Below are positions 47,153 to 59,316 of a stretch of DNA of 64,000 nt, one piece after another; within the stretch, counting starts at the first letter, position 1; each line of letters starts with the position of its first letter. A model generated the notes under the pieces. It was not told where the DNA came from. It saw only the letters and a program-made list of their open reading frames with translations, and ran no database searches. Origin of the DNA: Tubiluchus corallicola (taxonomy: Eukaryota; Priapulida; Priapulimorpha; Priapulimorphida; Tubiluchidae); NCBI GenBank assembly GCA_030141605.1, contig JAQGDQ010000485.1, positions 12,501 to 76,500 on the forward strand, given 5' to 3'. A program made the translations under genes and the position numbers.

Positions 47153-48504
47153 TTAGGCTCTTACTGTTTTGGTGATATATTCAAACAGAGCTCACTCCTC
47201 ATTACAAATAATAATTTGTTGACAAACTGCATGTTTACATTGTTACAATTAACAAAACAATGCATAATTCACGTCTAATTTGTAAGTAAAGTAAGTTTCA
47301 TATGTATTGCTTACTGTGTAGTACATGTAATGCAGTCTTACGTGTGTTTGCCATGAAGTGTATGTTAACAAAATGGATTTTCATTCAGAAAGTAAATTGA
47401 GATGATACACAAGTTATTCAAGAAAGCAAAAATTTGGCCTCCGTTTTTGTGTCATACTCAGTGTGGTACATACTCTAGTGCATAACTTATGGTAATTTTT
47501 TGCTTCAACATACGGATGAACATTGGGCCTTTGTCGTTAACAGCTTTTTCAATTTTCTTGCATGGGACACCTTGAACAAAACTGGCCAAACTGCCCGCAA
47601 AAGTGAACTCATTTACAAAAATATGCTTCATAAATTTAACTGAATGGATGCAATGTAATTTCCAGGTTTCGATTACGGAATAAATCTTGAAGAGAAAAAG
47701 AAACAGACATGGAACCAGAAATCTACTTCAAATGCACAGCCTGTTCTGAATGTTTTATGTCTGAGGACATTTTCTTTGCGCACACCCGTACCTGGCATTG
47801 TAAGATCTTAGTTTGTGAAGGTCAGGATGCAGAGATGGAGGCTTCACATGAAGCTGTTAGGGACGTTGGTTCACTTCCAATAAAACAGGATATTTGTGAT
47901 GCAGAAGATGATGGCAACGTAGTTGATTATGTGCACCTCACTGACGACATTACGGATTATGATTCTTCTGTTCTACGCAGGAGTTTTAATCAAAATGCAA
48001 CTAAACTTGAACCGGAATTATATGCGAATTTTGCAGCTTATTCTGCAAATAGAACAGAATTGTCTCCTGCAAATGAAGAGGCTGATGTTATAGTTTTAAA
48101 TGAAGATGATGGAAGTAAAATGACAAAGCAAAAGAATTACAGTTCGCGCCAGTTTCCCGCAGAGCCCTGGAGTGCAGATCAGAAGTTATATCAACACGCT
48201 ACTAAACACCACACTACATTGAGGAGCGTTGCACAAAAACGCAGGTCATCAGTAGGTTCAAGTAGGTCAAATGTGTTGCAATTTGCCGGGGCAATGTCAC
48301 GTAAAAGTTATTCAGCGAGGAAAGATTCTGGCTTCAATACAAGTGGGAAGCCACACAGGGAGAGTGCTTTCATATGCAAGTACTGCAGAAAGGCATTTTC
48401 CTCAGCCAAGAATGTGCAAGAACATGAACGAATACATACTGGGGAAAAGCCTTACATTTGCAACCTGTGTGGGAAAGGTTTTTCTGTCGAGTGCAACTTG
48501 AAGC

Positions 48505-49015
<511 letters not shown>

Positions 49016-49317
49016 CTAAGTCACACTGTAATTAATGAAGTAATTACAATTACTTATAATGTAATATAAGCTGCATAATTGTGATGTAAAGTGATTATAT
49101 GAAGTGACACAGTGATTTAGCATAGTTATGTTAGCCTGAACGATGTAGTTGATATTTATTTAGGATTTTTGTGAGTTTCTGAACCGCATTTTATCTTACC
49201 ATTACTTCCTTTAGCTTGAGGTTAATACTTCGAATTTTAACTAAAAGTTAGCTAAACATTTTTAGTATTTATTCTTTTTTCTCCTTTTTATGGTCTACTC
49301 TAGTTCATGTTGAATAA

Positions 49318-49703
49318 GTCTTTTCACAGTTCCAGTGATTGATGACGATCGTTAAAGGGTCAAAGGTCAAGTGTATTAGACCATGCATTTGTGTACACTT
49401 TGTGCAGCCCATGTTATTGTAATAGTATCAGTTTTAACAGCTAGCTAGGATCTTGCCTAGTTCATTTTTTCTTGTTTCCAAGCAAAATCTTGCTAGTAAG
49501 TCACTCCACGTGCAGACTAATGTGTAATATATAAGGTGCAAGTAAAACAACTGAAGTTACTGAACTGGTGTGGCATACGGCTTTGCTTTACATACCTGTC
49601 ACACCACAGTTGTAGTTCAGATGCGTTGCTGTGGTACACTTAACCTTTGACCTACAGCAAGTGTGCGTGCACACCACGAAATTGTGAAAAAGCTCATTGT
49701 TTC
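49318..49703 (+). mobile_element. MITE-like element related to 2176-2856
   Basis: Ends gtcttttcacagttcc and ttgtgaaaaagctca, with inner blocks ggtcaaaggtcaagtg and cttaacctttgaccta. It has one, not three, copies of the internal unit. Confidence 0.75.
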
Positions 49704-50124
49704 ATAATGTCTACTTGATCACTTAAGAGTCTTATGGAAATGCCTAGAGTATGTCTGCGTATGGTCAAAATAAATGAAGATTTAAAAGGGAAAATAACAT
49801 AATCACTCTGGTTAACTCATGTCAGATTAACTCTGGCTTTCTCTTAGTTCATCTCATCTAAAACCTCCTCGTTTCATCTTCCTTCTGATGCCCGATCTCA
49901 TCATCTCTGGAAATTTCAGTTGTGCTGAGTTAACTTGATTGTAGGTCAAATAACATTTCACTTAACGTATGACGAAAATAAAATAAGCGTTCAAGAATGA
50001 AAATTTATCGTCAAATTTTTCTTGTGAATTTGTACGGATTTTTTTTACGAGATTTTTACTTGGTATGGGATTTGGCATATATTTCATTACAGGGTCTCAA
50101 TGATTGTGATTGGTTTGAATTGTA

Positions 50125-50606
50125 CAGTCCGCCTCGGATATAAGGGACACCTCGGGCTGGAAAAAACCTTCCGTGATATCCGATGTCCCTTAGAGCCGAA
50201 GTTGAGTCAGGAGGCGGGTGTATCTAGACCTGTACTTTTTTGTACTTTTACCCATATTTTTATGGATTATTGCTACACATTCAATGCAAACGGTATGTAG
50301 GAAGTTCCTTCAGTGATGCGAGATGTATGTGACCACAGAAACCGAGCTGTTCGAAGGCTGAGTTTGCGAAAAATTGAGGTGAAGAATCGATCAATTTCGC
50401 TTTGATCACAGGGTTCCTTATATGCGAGGTAATTTACCTAGGTTTCTATTACGTAGGACCTGAAGATCTCGTCCCTTATAACCGAAAGTCCCTTATATCC
50501 GTGTACCTTATATACGAATATTTTTACATAGGAAAAGCGTTGCGAAAAATTGGGACCAGTGTTGGTGGTCCCTTATAAGCGACTACCTTATACCCGAGAT
50601 TGACTG
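50125..50606 (+). mobile_element. TA-flanked MITE, copy 2
   Basis: 482 bp, CAGTCCGCCTCGGATATAAG at the left, inverse end ccgagattgactg at the right, TA at 50123-50124 and 50607-50608. Same family as 6377-6856. Confidence 0.85.
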
Positions 50607-50910
50607 TATTAAGAGTATTGCAGATCCCAACTCCTTTCTGAGGATGATACTGTTGAAACAAAGACACAACTCTTAGTTATAATATGACCTATGTCAAGTA
50701 AGCTGTTCGTTTGTTGTTGCTGAGTATTTTATACATTCATTGCTTTATAATAGATACAGTTTGTTCTACATAAGTGCAGCACATCCAAATCAAGCCAGTG
50801 AATTAGGAGGGCTGCAGAGAGGACATGCAAACGTGAAAACAGTTCTAGAAAATAGATTTATTATAACTATTATGCTATTGATAGGTCTGTGAGGATGGCA
50901 TTCTTGATTC

Positions 50911-52512
50911 ACGTGAGATTGTGCTTAACGTGAAGAATTGCTAGTAAAGATTTACTTGAGATTGTACTTAATGTGAAGAATTGCTTATAAAGATTTACGT
51001 GAGATTGCACTTAACGTGGAGAATTGCTTATAAAGATTTACGTGAGATTGCACTTAACGTGGAGAATTGCTAGTAAAGATTTACGTGAGATTGCGCTTAA
51101 CGTGGAGAATTGCTAGTAAAATTTACGTTGGATTGCGACTTAATGTGAAGAATTGCTAATAAAGATTTATGTTAGATTGTACTTAATGTGAGGAATTGCT
51201 AATAAAGATTTACGTGAGATTGTACTTAATGTGAAGAATTGCTAGTAAAGATTTACGTGAGATTGTACTTAATGTGAAGAATTGCTAATAAAGATTTACG
51301 TGAGATTGTACTTAATGTGAGGAATTGCTAATAAAGATTTACGTGAGATTGTACTTAACCTGAAGAATTGCTAGTAAAGATTTACGTGAGATTGTACTTA
51401 ATGTGAAGAATTGCTAATAAAGATTTACGTGAGATTGTACTTAACGTGAAGAATTGCTAATAAAGATTTACGTGAGATTGTACTTAACGTGAAGAATTGC
51501 TAGTAAAGATTTATGTGAGATTGTACTTAATGTGAAGAATTGCTAGTAAAGATTTACGTGAGATTGTACTTAATGTGAAGAATTGCTAGTAAAGATTTAC
51601 GTGAGATTGCGCTTAACGTGGAGAATTGCTAGTAAAGATTTACGTGGGATTGCGGCTTAATGTGAAGAATTGCTAATAAAGATTCACGTGAGATTGCGCT
51701 TAACGTGGAGAATTGCTAGTAAAGATTTATGTGGGATTGCGCTTAACGTGAAGAATTGCTAGTAAAATTTACGTGGGATTGCGGCTTAATGTGAAGAATT
51801 GCTAATAAAGATTTATGTGAGATTGTACTTAATGTGAAGAATTGCTAATAAAGATTTACGTGAGATTGTACTTAATGTGAAGAATTGCAAGTAAAGATTT
51901 ACGTGAGATTGTACTTAATGTGAAGAATTGCAAGTAAAGATTTACGTGAGATTGCGCTTAATGTGAAGAATTGCAAGTAAAGATTACGTGGGATTGCGCT
52001 TAACGTGAAGAATTGCTAGTAAAATTTACGTGGGATTGCGGCTTAATGTGAAGAATTGCTAATAAAGATTTTCGTGAGATTGTACTTAACACGAAGAATT
52101 GCTAGTAAAGATTTACTCGAGATTGTGCTTAACGTGAAGAATTGCTAATAAAGATTTACGTGAGATTGTGCTTAACGTGAAGAATTGCTAGTAAAGCTTT
52201 ACGTGAGATTGTGCTTAACGTGAAGAATTGCTAATAAAGATTTACGTGAGATTGTACTTAACACGAAGAATTGCTAGTAAAGATTTACGTGAGATGTGCT
52301 TAACGTGAAGAATTGCTAATAAAGATTTACGTGAGATTGTACTTAACACGAAGAATTGCTAGTAAAGATTTACGTGAGATTGTTCTTAACGTGAAGAATT
52401 GCTAATAAAGATTTACGTGAGATTGTGCTTAACGTGAAGAATTGCTAATAAAGATTTACGTGAGATTGTACTTAACATAAAGAATTGCTAGTAAAGCTTT
52501 ACGTGAGATAGT
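50911..52512 (+). repeat. 43-bp minisatellite array, ~37 units
   Basis: Unit: agatttacgtgagattg, then t(a/g)cttaa(t/c)gtg, then aagaattgctagtaa. The period is 43, with occasional 42-mers. Unit variants are interspersed rather than sorted, indicating repeated local duplication of multi-unit blocks. No open frame survives. It ends about 485 bp before the zinc-finger gene at 52996. Confidence 0.95.
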
Positions 52513-52995
52513 AAGGATTTCCAGAGATAAGAAGCATTTGCCAGAAAAACTGGATTTCTAAGCGACTGTACTGCAACTTATAGTGCAAAAATAAAAACCG
52601 CAGCACCAAAATGATTAAGCAAGATACTCCAAGCACGTTTGTCAGCATTTACGAAGCAATGATGAGAGATCCCGAGACCACATCATCCGTTAAAATAGCA
52701 ATAATTCATTGTATATCAATGTTATGGTTTTGTAATCTGTCAAGTGGATTAAGGTAACAGATTGAATGGCTGAAGGGCCAGCGCTGACTTGGCTGTAGTA
52801 AACCATGCAATCATACAGTACAATTTTCACACGAGGCACAGCATTTCCTAAAGCAATACAATTTTCATCAAAGTGACTTTGTAAAACTTGGTGTAATAGC
52901 ATATGTAACATGTAACAAATGGACACATTTTGTAAATTAATAAGCTGTGTGCATTTTAGGTTCAAACTGCGGAATAAATTGTTGAACAAAGCAAC
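52513..52995 (+). other. 5' flank of the 52996 zinc-finger gene
   Basis: A splice acceptor (tgcattttag) ends at 52959, and the exon sequence ttcaaactgcggaataaa is similar to the exon start before the genes at 47709 and 60.6 kb. No promoter could be placed. Confidence 0.5.
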
Positions 52996-53388
52996 ATGGA
53001 GCCAACGATCTACTTCAAATGTACAGCTTGTTCCGAATGTTTTATGTCAGAGGACGTCTTTTTTGCGCACACCCGTACATGGCATTGTAAGATACTCATT
53101 AGTGAAGGCCAAGGTGAAGAGTCTGCTTGCACCGAATACGCAACCACTGCCAAAGAAGGACTTGATGCTGTTGGTCGTGAAGTTGTTGTTGATTGTGATA
53201 GTAACAGAAGTGCATATGAAACTCGAAGTGAGCACAATGTTAGTTCTGATGCTTTTCTCGTAAAAAGTAGTTTTGCCGATGTTCATATTAAGGTGGAACC
53301 TGGATCGGAATTAGGCAACAATTGCGCACCGTACGGTATGAACATGGATGAAATGATATGCGCACAAAGCAGTGGTGATGTTGCTTTG

Positions 53389-53421
<33 letters not shown>

Positions 53422-53913
53422 AATGACAAGGAGGAGTATGAAACTGCTCGGTTGCCTAGCTCCTTGCCGCAGCCACCGTACACTCGGCAGAAATCATTTC
53501 AAACTGGCCGTGTACGAAAACCTCGTTCGCAACAATTTACTAAGCATGTGCCAACTGCAAGTCGTCGCGAAGAAACAAAGACCTTTAGAAGTCATTTACC
53601 AAGCACTCTGATTGTGCAAGCAGGTACAGAACGGCCTGCTGATGGGAAACCAAGAAAGCAGTCGGCTTTCATCTGCCGATACTGCAGAAAAGCTTTTAAG
53701 TCGTCTACGAATCTTCGACGCCACGAACGCGTTCACACCGGTGAAAGACCGTTCGTCTGTTACGTATGTTCAAAATGCTTCACAGATAAGTACGACCTAA
53801 AGACCCACATGAGGACCCACACAGGGGAAAAACCTTATGTGTGCTGCGTTTGCCAAAGAGCCTTCACCCAGTCCAGCCACTTGAGCACTCACATGAAGAC
53901 GCACCGTGATTGA
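52996..53913 (+). CDS. C2H2 zinc-finger protein, three C-terminal fingers (305 aa)
   Basis: Presumed nuclear DNA-binding protein of the same family. ATG 52996 lies 36 nt after the acceptor at 52959. Residues 9-30 are the module finger, then CKILISEGQ. The linker has the SUMO-type IKVEP at 98-102 and, near residue 130, a run of about eleven Asp encoded by a GAT microsatellite (53392-53422). A basic stretch (RKPRSQQF ... RKQSAF) leads to three fingers (CRYC, CYVC, CCVC; residues ~221-303). The stop is TGA at 53911. A hAT MITE begins only 25 bp after the stop, so the 3' UTR probably includes it. Confidence 0.92.
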
Positions 53914-53938
53914 AGAGTATGGTTATACAACTGTACAC

Positions 53939-54419
53939 CGGGGGTGTGCAAATTATGTGACTAGCCGGGCCACGTTAAACTTTCCCGCAATTCCTGCGGG
54001 CCACAGGCAGTTTGATCAAGGAGCCAAGTACAGAAAGGCCTAATAACGATTTTTTTTGCATCCGACCTGCGTACATCATTACTACTACACTCAAGAAACT
54101 ATTTTAGAAGTTATTAAAATTTATATTACAAACCGTGTATTTCTACTTTCAGGACAGATAGTGGTAATTTCATTACAATGCATATTAGTAATGTGTATCA
54201 CACAGTCTGTGTAGTACAGTGACATCAAGCTTCAACCGTCTTGTAAGGGTTATTGGCATCCAATCTAGTAGAAAAAAATACCTGCATTAACTTTGGGATG
54301 GCGGCACGGACTTCAGCTGGATACACTCAATTAATCGTCTGGGCCGCACTTTCATTATGCTGACAAATCTCTTCGCGGGCTGCACAAATCCCCTGCAAGC
54401 CGCAATTTGCACACCCCTG
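53939..54419. mobile_element. hAT-type MITE with perfect 8-bp target duplication
   Basis: Starts CGGGGGTGTGCAAATT (A to G at position 2 of the usual CAGGGG) and ends AATTTGCACACCCCTG. CTGTACAC flanks it exactly on both sides (53931-53938 and 54420-54427). 481 bp, non-coding. A truncated relative is at about 24700-24832. Confidence 0.93.
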
Positions 54420-54779
54420 CTGTACACTATCAAGTACAATGCAAATTATATCTTAGATTGAATGAATTGTTGGCAAGGACTGTAATCTGCTTAATGTTTA
54501 TTAGACTGCCTACTTGACTTGAAATTATTTAACACAAGAATTAATTACCTATTCCATATCCAGGATGACATCTGTTTGTACACCTTTGTTTCTGCCATTT
54601 GTGAGTTGTCTGTAATCTAAGGGTCAGATAATGGTCTTCGTGTGTCCATTTTATGGCAACTTCTTAGTTTTTTCTGTTGGTCAACTGAAATAGACGCAAC
54701 TAATCTCTCTTCACCCTGATTTTTTCTTATTCATTCTAAAAACAAACAGAAAACTTAGTAGCTACTTATAGCAGCAGAT

Positions 54780-55690
54780 TTGATTTGATTTGATTTAACG
54801 CTTTATTTCGAATCAAAATTCATATTTACACGGACAAAATAAAAAACAAACATAGAAAATACATGTGCATCACAATTACACTTTATCTACAACATTACAT
54901 ACTACATGATGATGATGATGACGTTCGTCCTTCGAATCGAAGATTACCATAGTGACAGGGATAAAAGGTCAGTTTGGGGGGTTGTCGTTCCTTTGATGAG
55001 CTCGAAGGTGACTGACTAGGCCAAGTCTGGCCTGGAAACTTCTTTGGCATTTGGCTCAGGTGAGTCTGGGTGCTTGGACCTGTTGTTGTGTCACATGCCT
55101 TGCGTCTCTTGCGCTTCTCCTCTGCCTCCTCAATTCTTTTCGCCTCTGCTGTCTTAGCCCCTGTGGTGATGGCACTCCGCCATGCTGAGCGATCTTGTGC
55201 AAGGGTTTCCATTGAGCGGATATCCATGCTGAGCTCCTTGAGTGAGGCCTTCAGGCTGTTTTTGAAGCGTTTCTTTGGTCGTCCAACCTTTCTCTTTCCA
55301 GACACAAGTTCTCCATAGACCATCATCTCTATACTACATAGTACATACACAGAAGATAAATTACTATCCAGCTATGCTTAGCACCAGAATATGCCTAACT
55401 ATAATTTCGATATAACAAGATCCTCTACCGTCTTCTAATGTCAAAAATGAAAGCCACTTCACTTTCAGTTAAATCTTTTATTAATGAATTTCTACTAGGT
55501 GTTATTCTTAAGTACAAACTGTAAGCCATTTTCCTATGCATAACGTCAAAATATGTAACTTTATGATTTACTGAAAATATTTTAGCACTCTCATCGTACG
55601 AATAAGTGACTAGTTTCCGTTTAGAGATGTTATTTAACCTAAGTTTAGTTAAACTGTACTTATAAAAATGTCGCCATGTTGCCATACTAT
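54780..55690 (-). mobile_element. LINE 3' end (same family as 41885), interrupted by another LINE
   Basis: On the minus strand 55685-55425 encodes TWRHFYKYSLTKLRL ... FDVMHRKMAYSLYLRI, like the frame at 41885-42169. It ends early at a TAG where the other copy has TGG. The 3' UTR and the (AAATC)n tail resume at 54898-54780, beyond an inserted element. 5'-truncated. Confidence 0.82.
54908..55330 (-). mobile_element. RTE/CR1-like LINE C-terminal fragment nested in the LINE at 54780-55690
   Basis: The minus strand encodes YGELVSGKRKVGRPKKRFK ... DIRSMETLAQDRSAWRSAI, the common C-terminal tail of endonuclease/reverse-transcriptase LINEs, and ends with a small stem-loop and (ATC)n tail. The 9-mer atactacat on both sides (54899-54907 and 55331-55339) is the probable target duplication. 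Its position splits the 3' UTR of the host LINE, so it inserted later. Confidence 0.82.
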
Positions 55691-56520
55691 AGAATGAATT
55701 ACAATACGAGTTTTAACGCTTATTCTCAAGATGCTGTTTGCTCTAACATAGTAAATACTTCTTTATCTAATAATATCAATGTGATCTGTTGGTGTCAAGC
55801 AATTTAATCTAGCATTCTATCATCATTTGTTTTCTTTTCGTATTTTTACAAACATGCATTTCCTGAAAGTGTTTAAAACGAAGCCAGCCTTAGTCATGTG
55901 ACGTAAGCTTTAGTAGTATACGCCATCTATCAATCACAGTTGTTTTTACACGTAGTTAGATTTTCTGTTGCCGCTATGCTGATCATGCCGTTTGGTGATA
56001 CTTGCATTGCTTTTTCTATTTTGTTACAATTTAACAGTCACTAGTTGTATTTTCAAGCCAAAGATGTCACCAGTAAATGCAAGTCACCATCTACTTTAAT
56101 AATTAGTTAATAGTTTAATTTGGTTAGAATTGCTTCAAATCTCTAGAATCATAAAGAAATAATTTGTGTTTCAGTCTTCTTAAATCTAACTTTTCATTTT
56201 GTCTAAATAGTAATAACCTTTAGCACATTCTTAAGCACTTTTTGTGATCTGTTATTTTAATAAATTGCAGGTCTATTGCGCAGTTCAAATAACTGATTTT
56301 TGCCGTTTCTTTGCCTGGACTGGGTGCATCCACAGTCATCTCTATTATCTCTGGAAACTATGTGGCCAAGATACTTCTCTGTTTCGCACTTGTTGTATGT
56401 TTCTTACTAGTAAGGAGAGGCAAAACATACGGAGACAATGTTATTTTGGAATTATGTGGCAAGTTTTGCCACTAATGTAGCTATTTTTTACTTTGCAAAA
56501 TTATTATCATGTAATTTTAG
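55691..56520 (+). other. 5' flank of the 56539 zinc-finger gene, duplicated before the 61022 gene
   Basis: About 55651-55790 and 56336-56520 recur nearly identically at 60671-60813 and 60823-61003. The middle ~540 bp (55800-56336) is absent from the second copy. A splice acceptor (tgtaattttag) ends at 56520. Confidence 0.75.
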
Positions 56521-56538
56521 GTACCGACTGAAGGGTAA

Positions 56539-57363
56539 ATGGCTGAAATTACCATGGAACGTACGATCTACTACAAATGTACAGCCTGTTCTGAATGTTT
56601 CATGTCAGAGGACATTTTCTTTGCGCACACCCGTACCTGGCACTGTAAAATACTAATTAGTGAAGGTCAGGATGCAGAGGCGTCTACGGAGGAGGAAAAT
56701 TCAGTGTGTCCAGAGAAATTTCTTAGTGTGGCTGACGGTAATTGCTTCTTGGTGTCAGACATGGTTGCAGACAACATCTGGGTTGATCATACAGTCGAAA
56801 GTACTCCATCCGTAGACTTGGATTCAGAGCAGTTAGGAAGTGGATTTGTTAAAAGTGAACCATCGCCTGACTTAGAAGAGAAATTTGACATTTACAGTAT
56901 GAATACACAGAGCTGTGGTACATCGGGTAATAATCAGTTGACGACAGGTAAATCCACACCTGATCTATCCGTGTTTCCTTTCAATATGCCATCCCCAACG
57001 TACATTCAGCAGAAGCCACATGGAATGCATCGTTCACAAAGAAAAATCTTATCAAGTCTACGGAAGAAATCAAAAATTGCGCTCTCCAGGAAATCTTCGT
57101 CGTCTGCAGGCCATTCAACGAAAGCGAGAATTCTTCCGACTCTTGCGGACGAGCCCGTGGAAGGGCAGATAATAAAAGAATCTGCTTATTTCTGTCGATT
57201 TTGCAGAAGAGCATTCAGCCGACCTGCGCACGTTAGACGACACGAACGAATTCACACGGGTGAAAAACCTTTTGTGTGCGCAGTTTGTCAGCGTGGCTTC
57301 AGTCAATTGTGTAACTTGAAGGGTCACATGAGGACACATGATTTGAAAGACGTCACAACTTAA
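56539..57363 (+). CDS. C2H2 zinc-finger protein, two C-terminal fingers (274 aa)
   Basis: Presumed nuclear DNA-binding protein of the same family, with the fewest fingers. Two in-frame ATGs, 56539 (MAEITME) and 56554 (the position conserved in paralogues), lie 18 and 33 nt after the acceptor at 56520. Residues 14-35 are the module finger; SEGQDA follows. The linker holds the SUMO-type VKSEP at 104-108 and a Lys/Ser-rich basic stretch at ~165-200. Two fingers (CRFC and CAVC, about 217-267) end the protein; two fingers alone usually give weak specificity, so the module finger or a partner may contribute. The stop is TAA at 57361. Confidence 0.92.
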   Translation: MAEITMERTIYYKCTACSECFMSEDIFFAHTRTWHCKILISEGQDAEASTEEENSVCPEKFLSVADGNCFLVSDMVADNIWVDHTVESTPSVDLDSEQLGSGFVKSEPSPDLEEKFDIYSMNTQSCGTSGNNQLTTGKSTPDLSVFPFNMPSPTYIQQKPHGMHRSQRKILSSLRKKSKIALSRKSSSSAGHSTKARILPTLADEPVEGQIIKESAYFCRFCRRAFSRPAHVRRHERIHTGEKPFVCAVCQRGFSQLCNLKGHMRTHDLKDVTT

Positions 57364-57383
57364 GCAAAGATTCGTCTTTAATA

Positions 57384-58019
57384 TGACTTTTCACAGTTAC
57401 GTTGTGCGCACACTCAGTTGCTGTAGGTCAAAGGTTAAGTGTACCGCAGCAATGTGTCTTAACTACAACCGCAATGTGATGTGTTTGTAAAGCAAAGTCG
57501 TCTGCTACATTAGTTCAGTAGCTTCAGTTGTTATAAGTGTACTGTAACTTGTATATTATACAGACACGTGCAGGTGAGGATCTCGTCCACCCAGTAGTCC
57601 ACCCCTAGACAGCTGTCCACCCCTCACTTAATCTTGTCCACTATAAGGTGGACTGTCCACCCAGGTTGAATAGCACTGCTGTAGGTCAAAGGTTAAGCGT
57701 ACCACAGCAACGCATCTAGGCCTAACTACAATCGTCATGTGACATGTGGGAAACGCAAAACAGCAGTTCGATACCTTCAGTTGTCTTACTTGGACTTTAC
57801 TTGATTATGCACTGGTCTGGGTGCAGAGTGATTTACTACCAGGATCTTGCTTGGGAAGAAAAAATGAACTAGGTAACATTCTAGCTAGGTGTTAAAACTG
57901 TTACTATTACAATAGCATGGGCTGTGAGGCATTGTTAGATGTACACAAATGCGTTGTCTGATACACTTAACCTTTAACCTTTTCGTGATCATCATCAATC
58001 GCTGGAACTGTGAAAGGCT
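57384..58019 (-). mobile_element. MITE-like element related to 2176-2856, reverse orientation
   Basis: Left side cttttcacagttacg, right side tcgctggaactgtgaaagg, with inner ggtcaaaggttaagtg and cttaaccttt blocks. An extra block with gtccaccc repeats (57580-57675) is found only here. Confidence 0.72.
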
Positions 58020-58863
58020 GATAGATTGTTACGAACCATAAATGCGCTCAAAAGTTCGTCAAAGAATCATTTTATAACATGGCTGCCGGTATTGCCATCA
58101 ACTAATGATAATAACTGCTGGAACATTTCGTTTTTAATACAATTACTTCAAATTTTGTCAAAATATTTTATGAGAATGGTTTTGTTTAATTTTATTGGCT
58201 TCTGTATATTGACTGCAAGTAAAATAATTCGTTGTATTGGTTGTGTGAAGCTGATTATTGAAGCTTTAGGAATAGCAAAACTATGAAGAGTCAGACTATA
58301 AAACTACACGTTTATTAAACTTCAAACACAATGAATATAACAGATAGTAATGCTAAGCCCCCTGATCTAGCCTGCTCTCCTTCAGCTCCCAGACTCAATC
58401 CCCTGAGCTGGGCGCATCACAAGGCTTACATCTCGTGCGCCTACGCTTCGGTTCTGAATCGCTTCCTCACATGACACCACACCTTAACTGGGCTTCATAC
58501 CAGCATTCATCAGCATAATTATCTATCATAATGTAAAGCTTTTAACATAATTTAACAGGCTCTCTTTACTCCGCATTTTAAATGTTATCATTAATATGAG
58601 CACAGATACCTTGCTAGATGTTGCATTTTAATGACTTAGTAACCGGTTTGTTTTTGGGTCTTTAACTGAATTTGAATTTAGACTGAATTTTTCTTAAAAA
58701 TGGGAGTATGAAAAACCCATTCCAAATTTCTTGTTCAAAATATCGATAATTTATAGGTAACTAATAGAAAATAAGCTCAGCTGTAAAAGATCAATTCTTA
58801 TCTTATCTTAGCGAAATTAAAGTTTTCAACCATGTGTACAATATTTTGACTCAATAATAATAA
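58020..58863. other. Stretch without recognised gene
   Basis: AT-rich; the segment 58370-58500 is GC-richer but has no recognised feature. Confidence 0.35.
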
Positions 58864-59316
58864 TGTCAACTTCGGATATAAGGGACACCTCGGGACCGGA
58901 ATTAACCGTCCCTTATATCCTATGTCCCTTAAAGCCCAAATTGAGTCAGACCGAGGATGTATCTAGACCTGTGCTTTTACCCATATTTTTATGGATTATT
59001 GCTACACATTCAGTGCAAACGGTACGTAGGAAGCTCCTTCAGTGATGCAAGATGTATGTGACCTCGGAAACTGAGCTGTTCGAAGGCCGAGTTTGCGAAA
59101 AATTGAGGTTAAAAATCGATCAAATTCACTTTGATCATAGGGTGCCTTATATGCGAGGTAATTTACCTGGGTTTCTATTACACCTGAAGATGTCGTCCCT
59201 TGTAACCAAAAGTCCCTTATATACGAAGATTTTTACATAGGAAAAACGTTACAAAAAATCAGGACCAGTGTTGGTAGTCCCTTATAAGCGAATACCTTAC
59301 ACCCGAGGTTGATTAT
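58864..59316 (+). mobile_element. TA-MITE family, copy 3
   Basis: Matches 6377-6856 and 50125-50606 throughout (ggatataagggacacctc ... acccgaggttgat) but both termini are eroded and a stretch near 59185 is deleted. Confidence 0.8.

Noticed and set aside
46637-47278. Repeat-protein genes in the 90-bp array
   Set aside because: Openness follows from the 90-bp period; B-type units carry stops, and there is no conserved start or splice context.
50911-52512. CRISPR-like array
   Set aside because: The 43-bp units are contiguous with no unique spacers, and the window is eukaryotic; it is a minisatellite.
54895-55350. A 151-residue host gene
   Set aside because: It is the C-terminal tail of a LINE protein running into its 3' end, bounded by a 9-bp target duplication.
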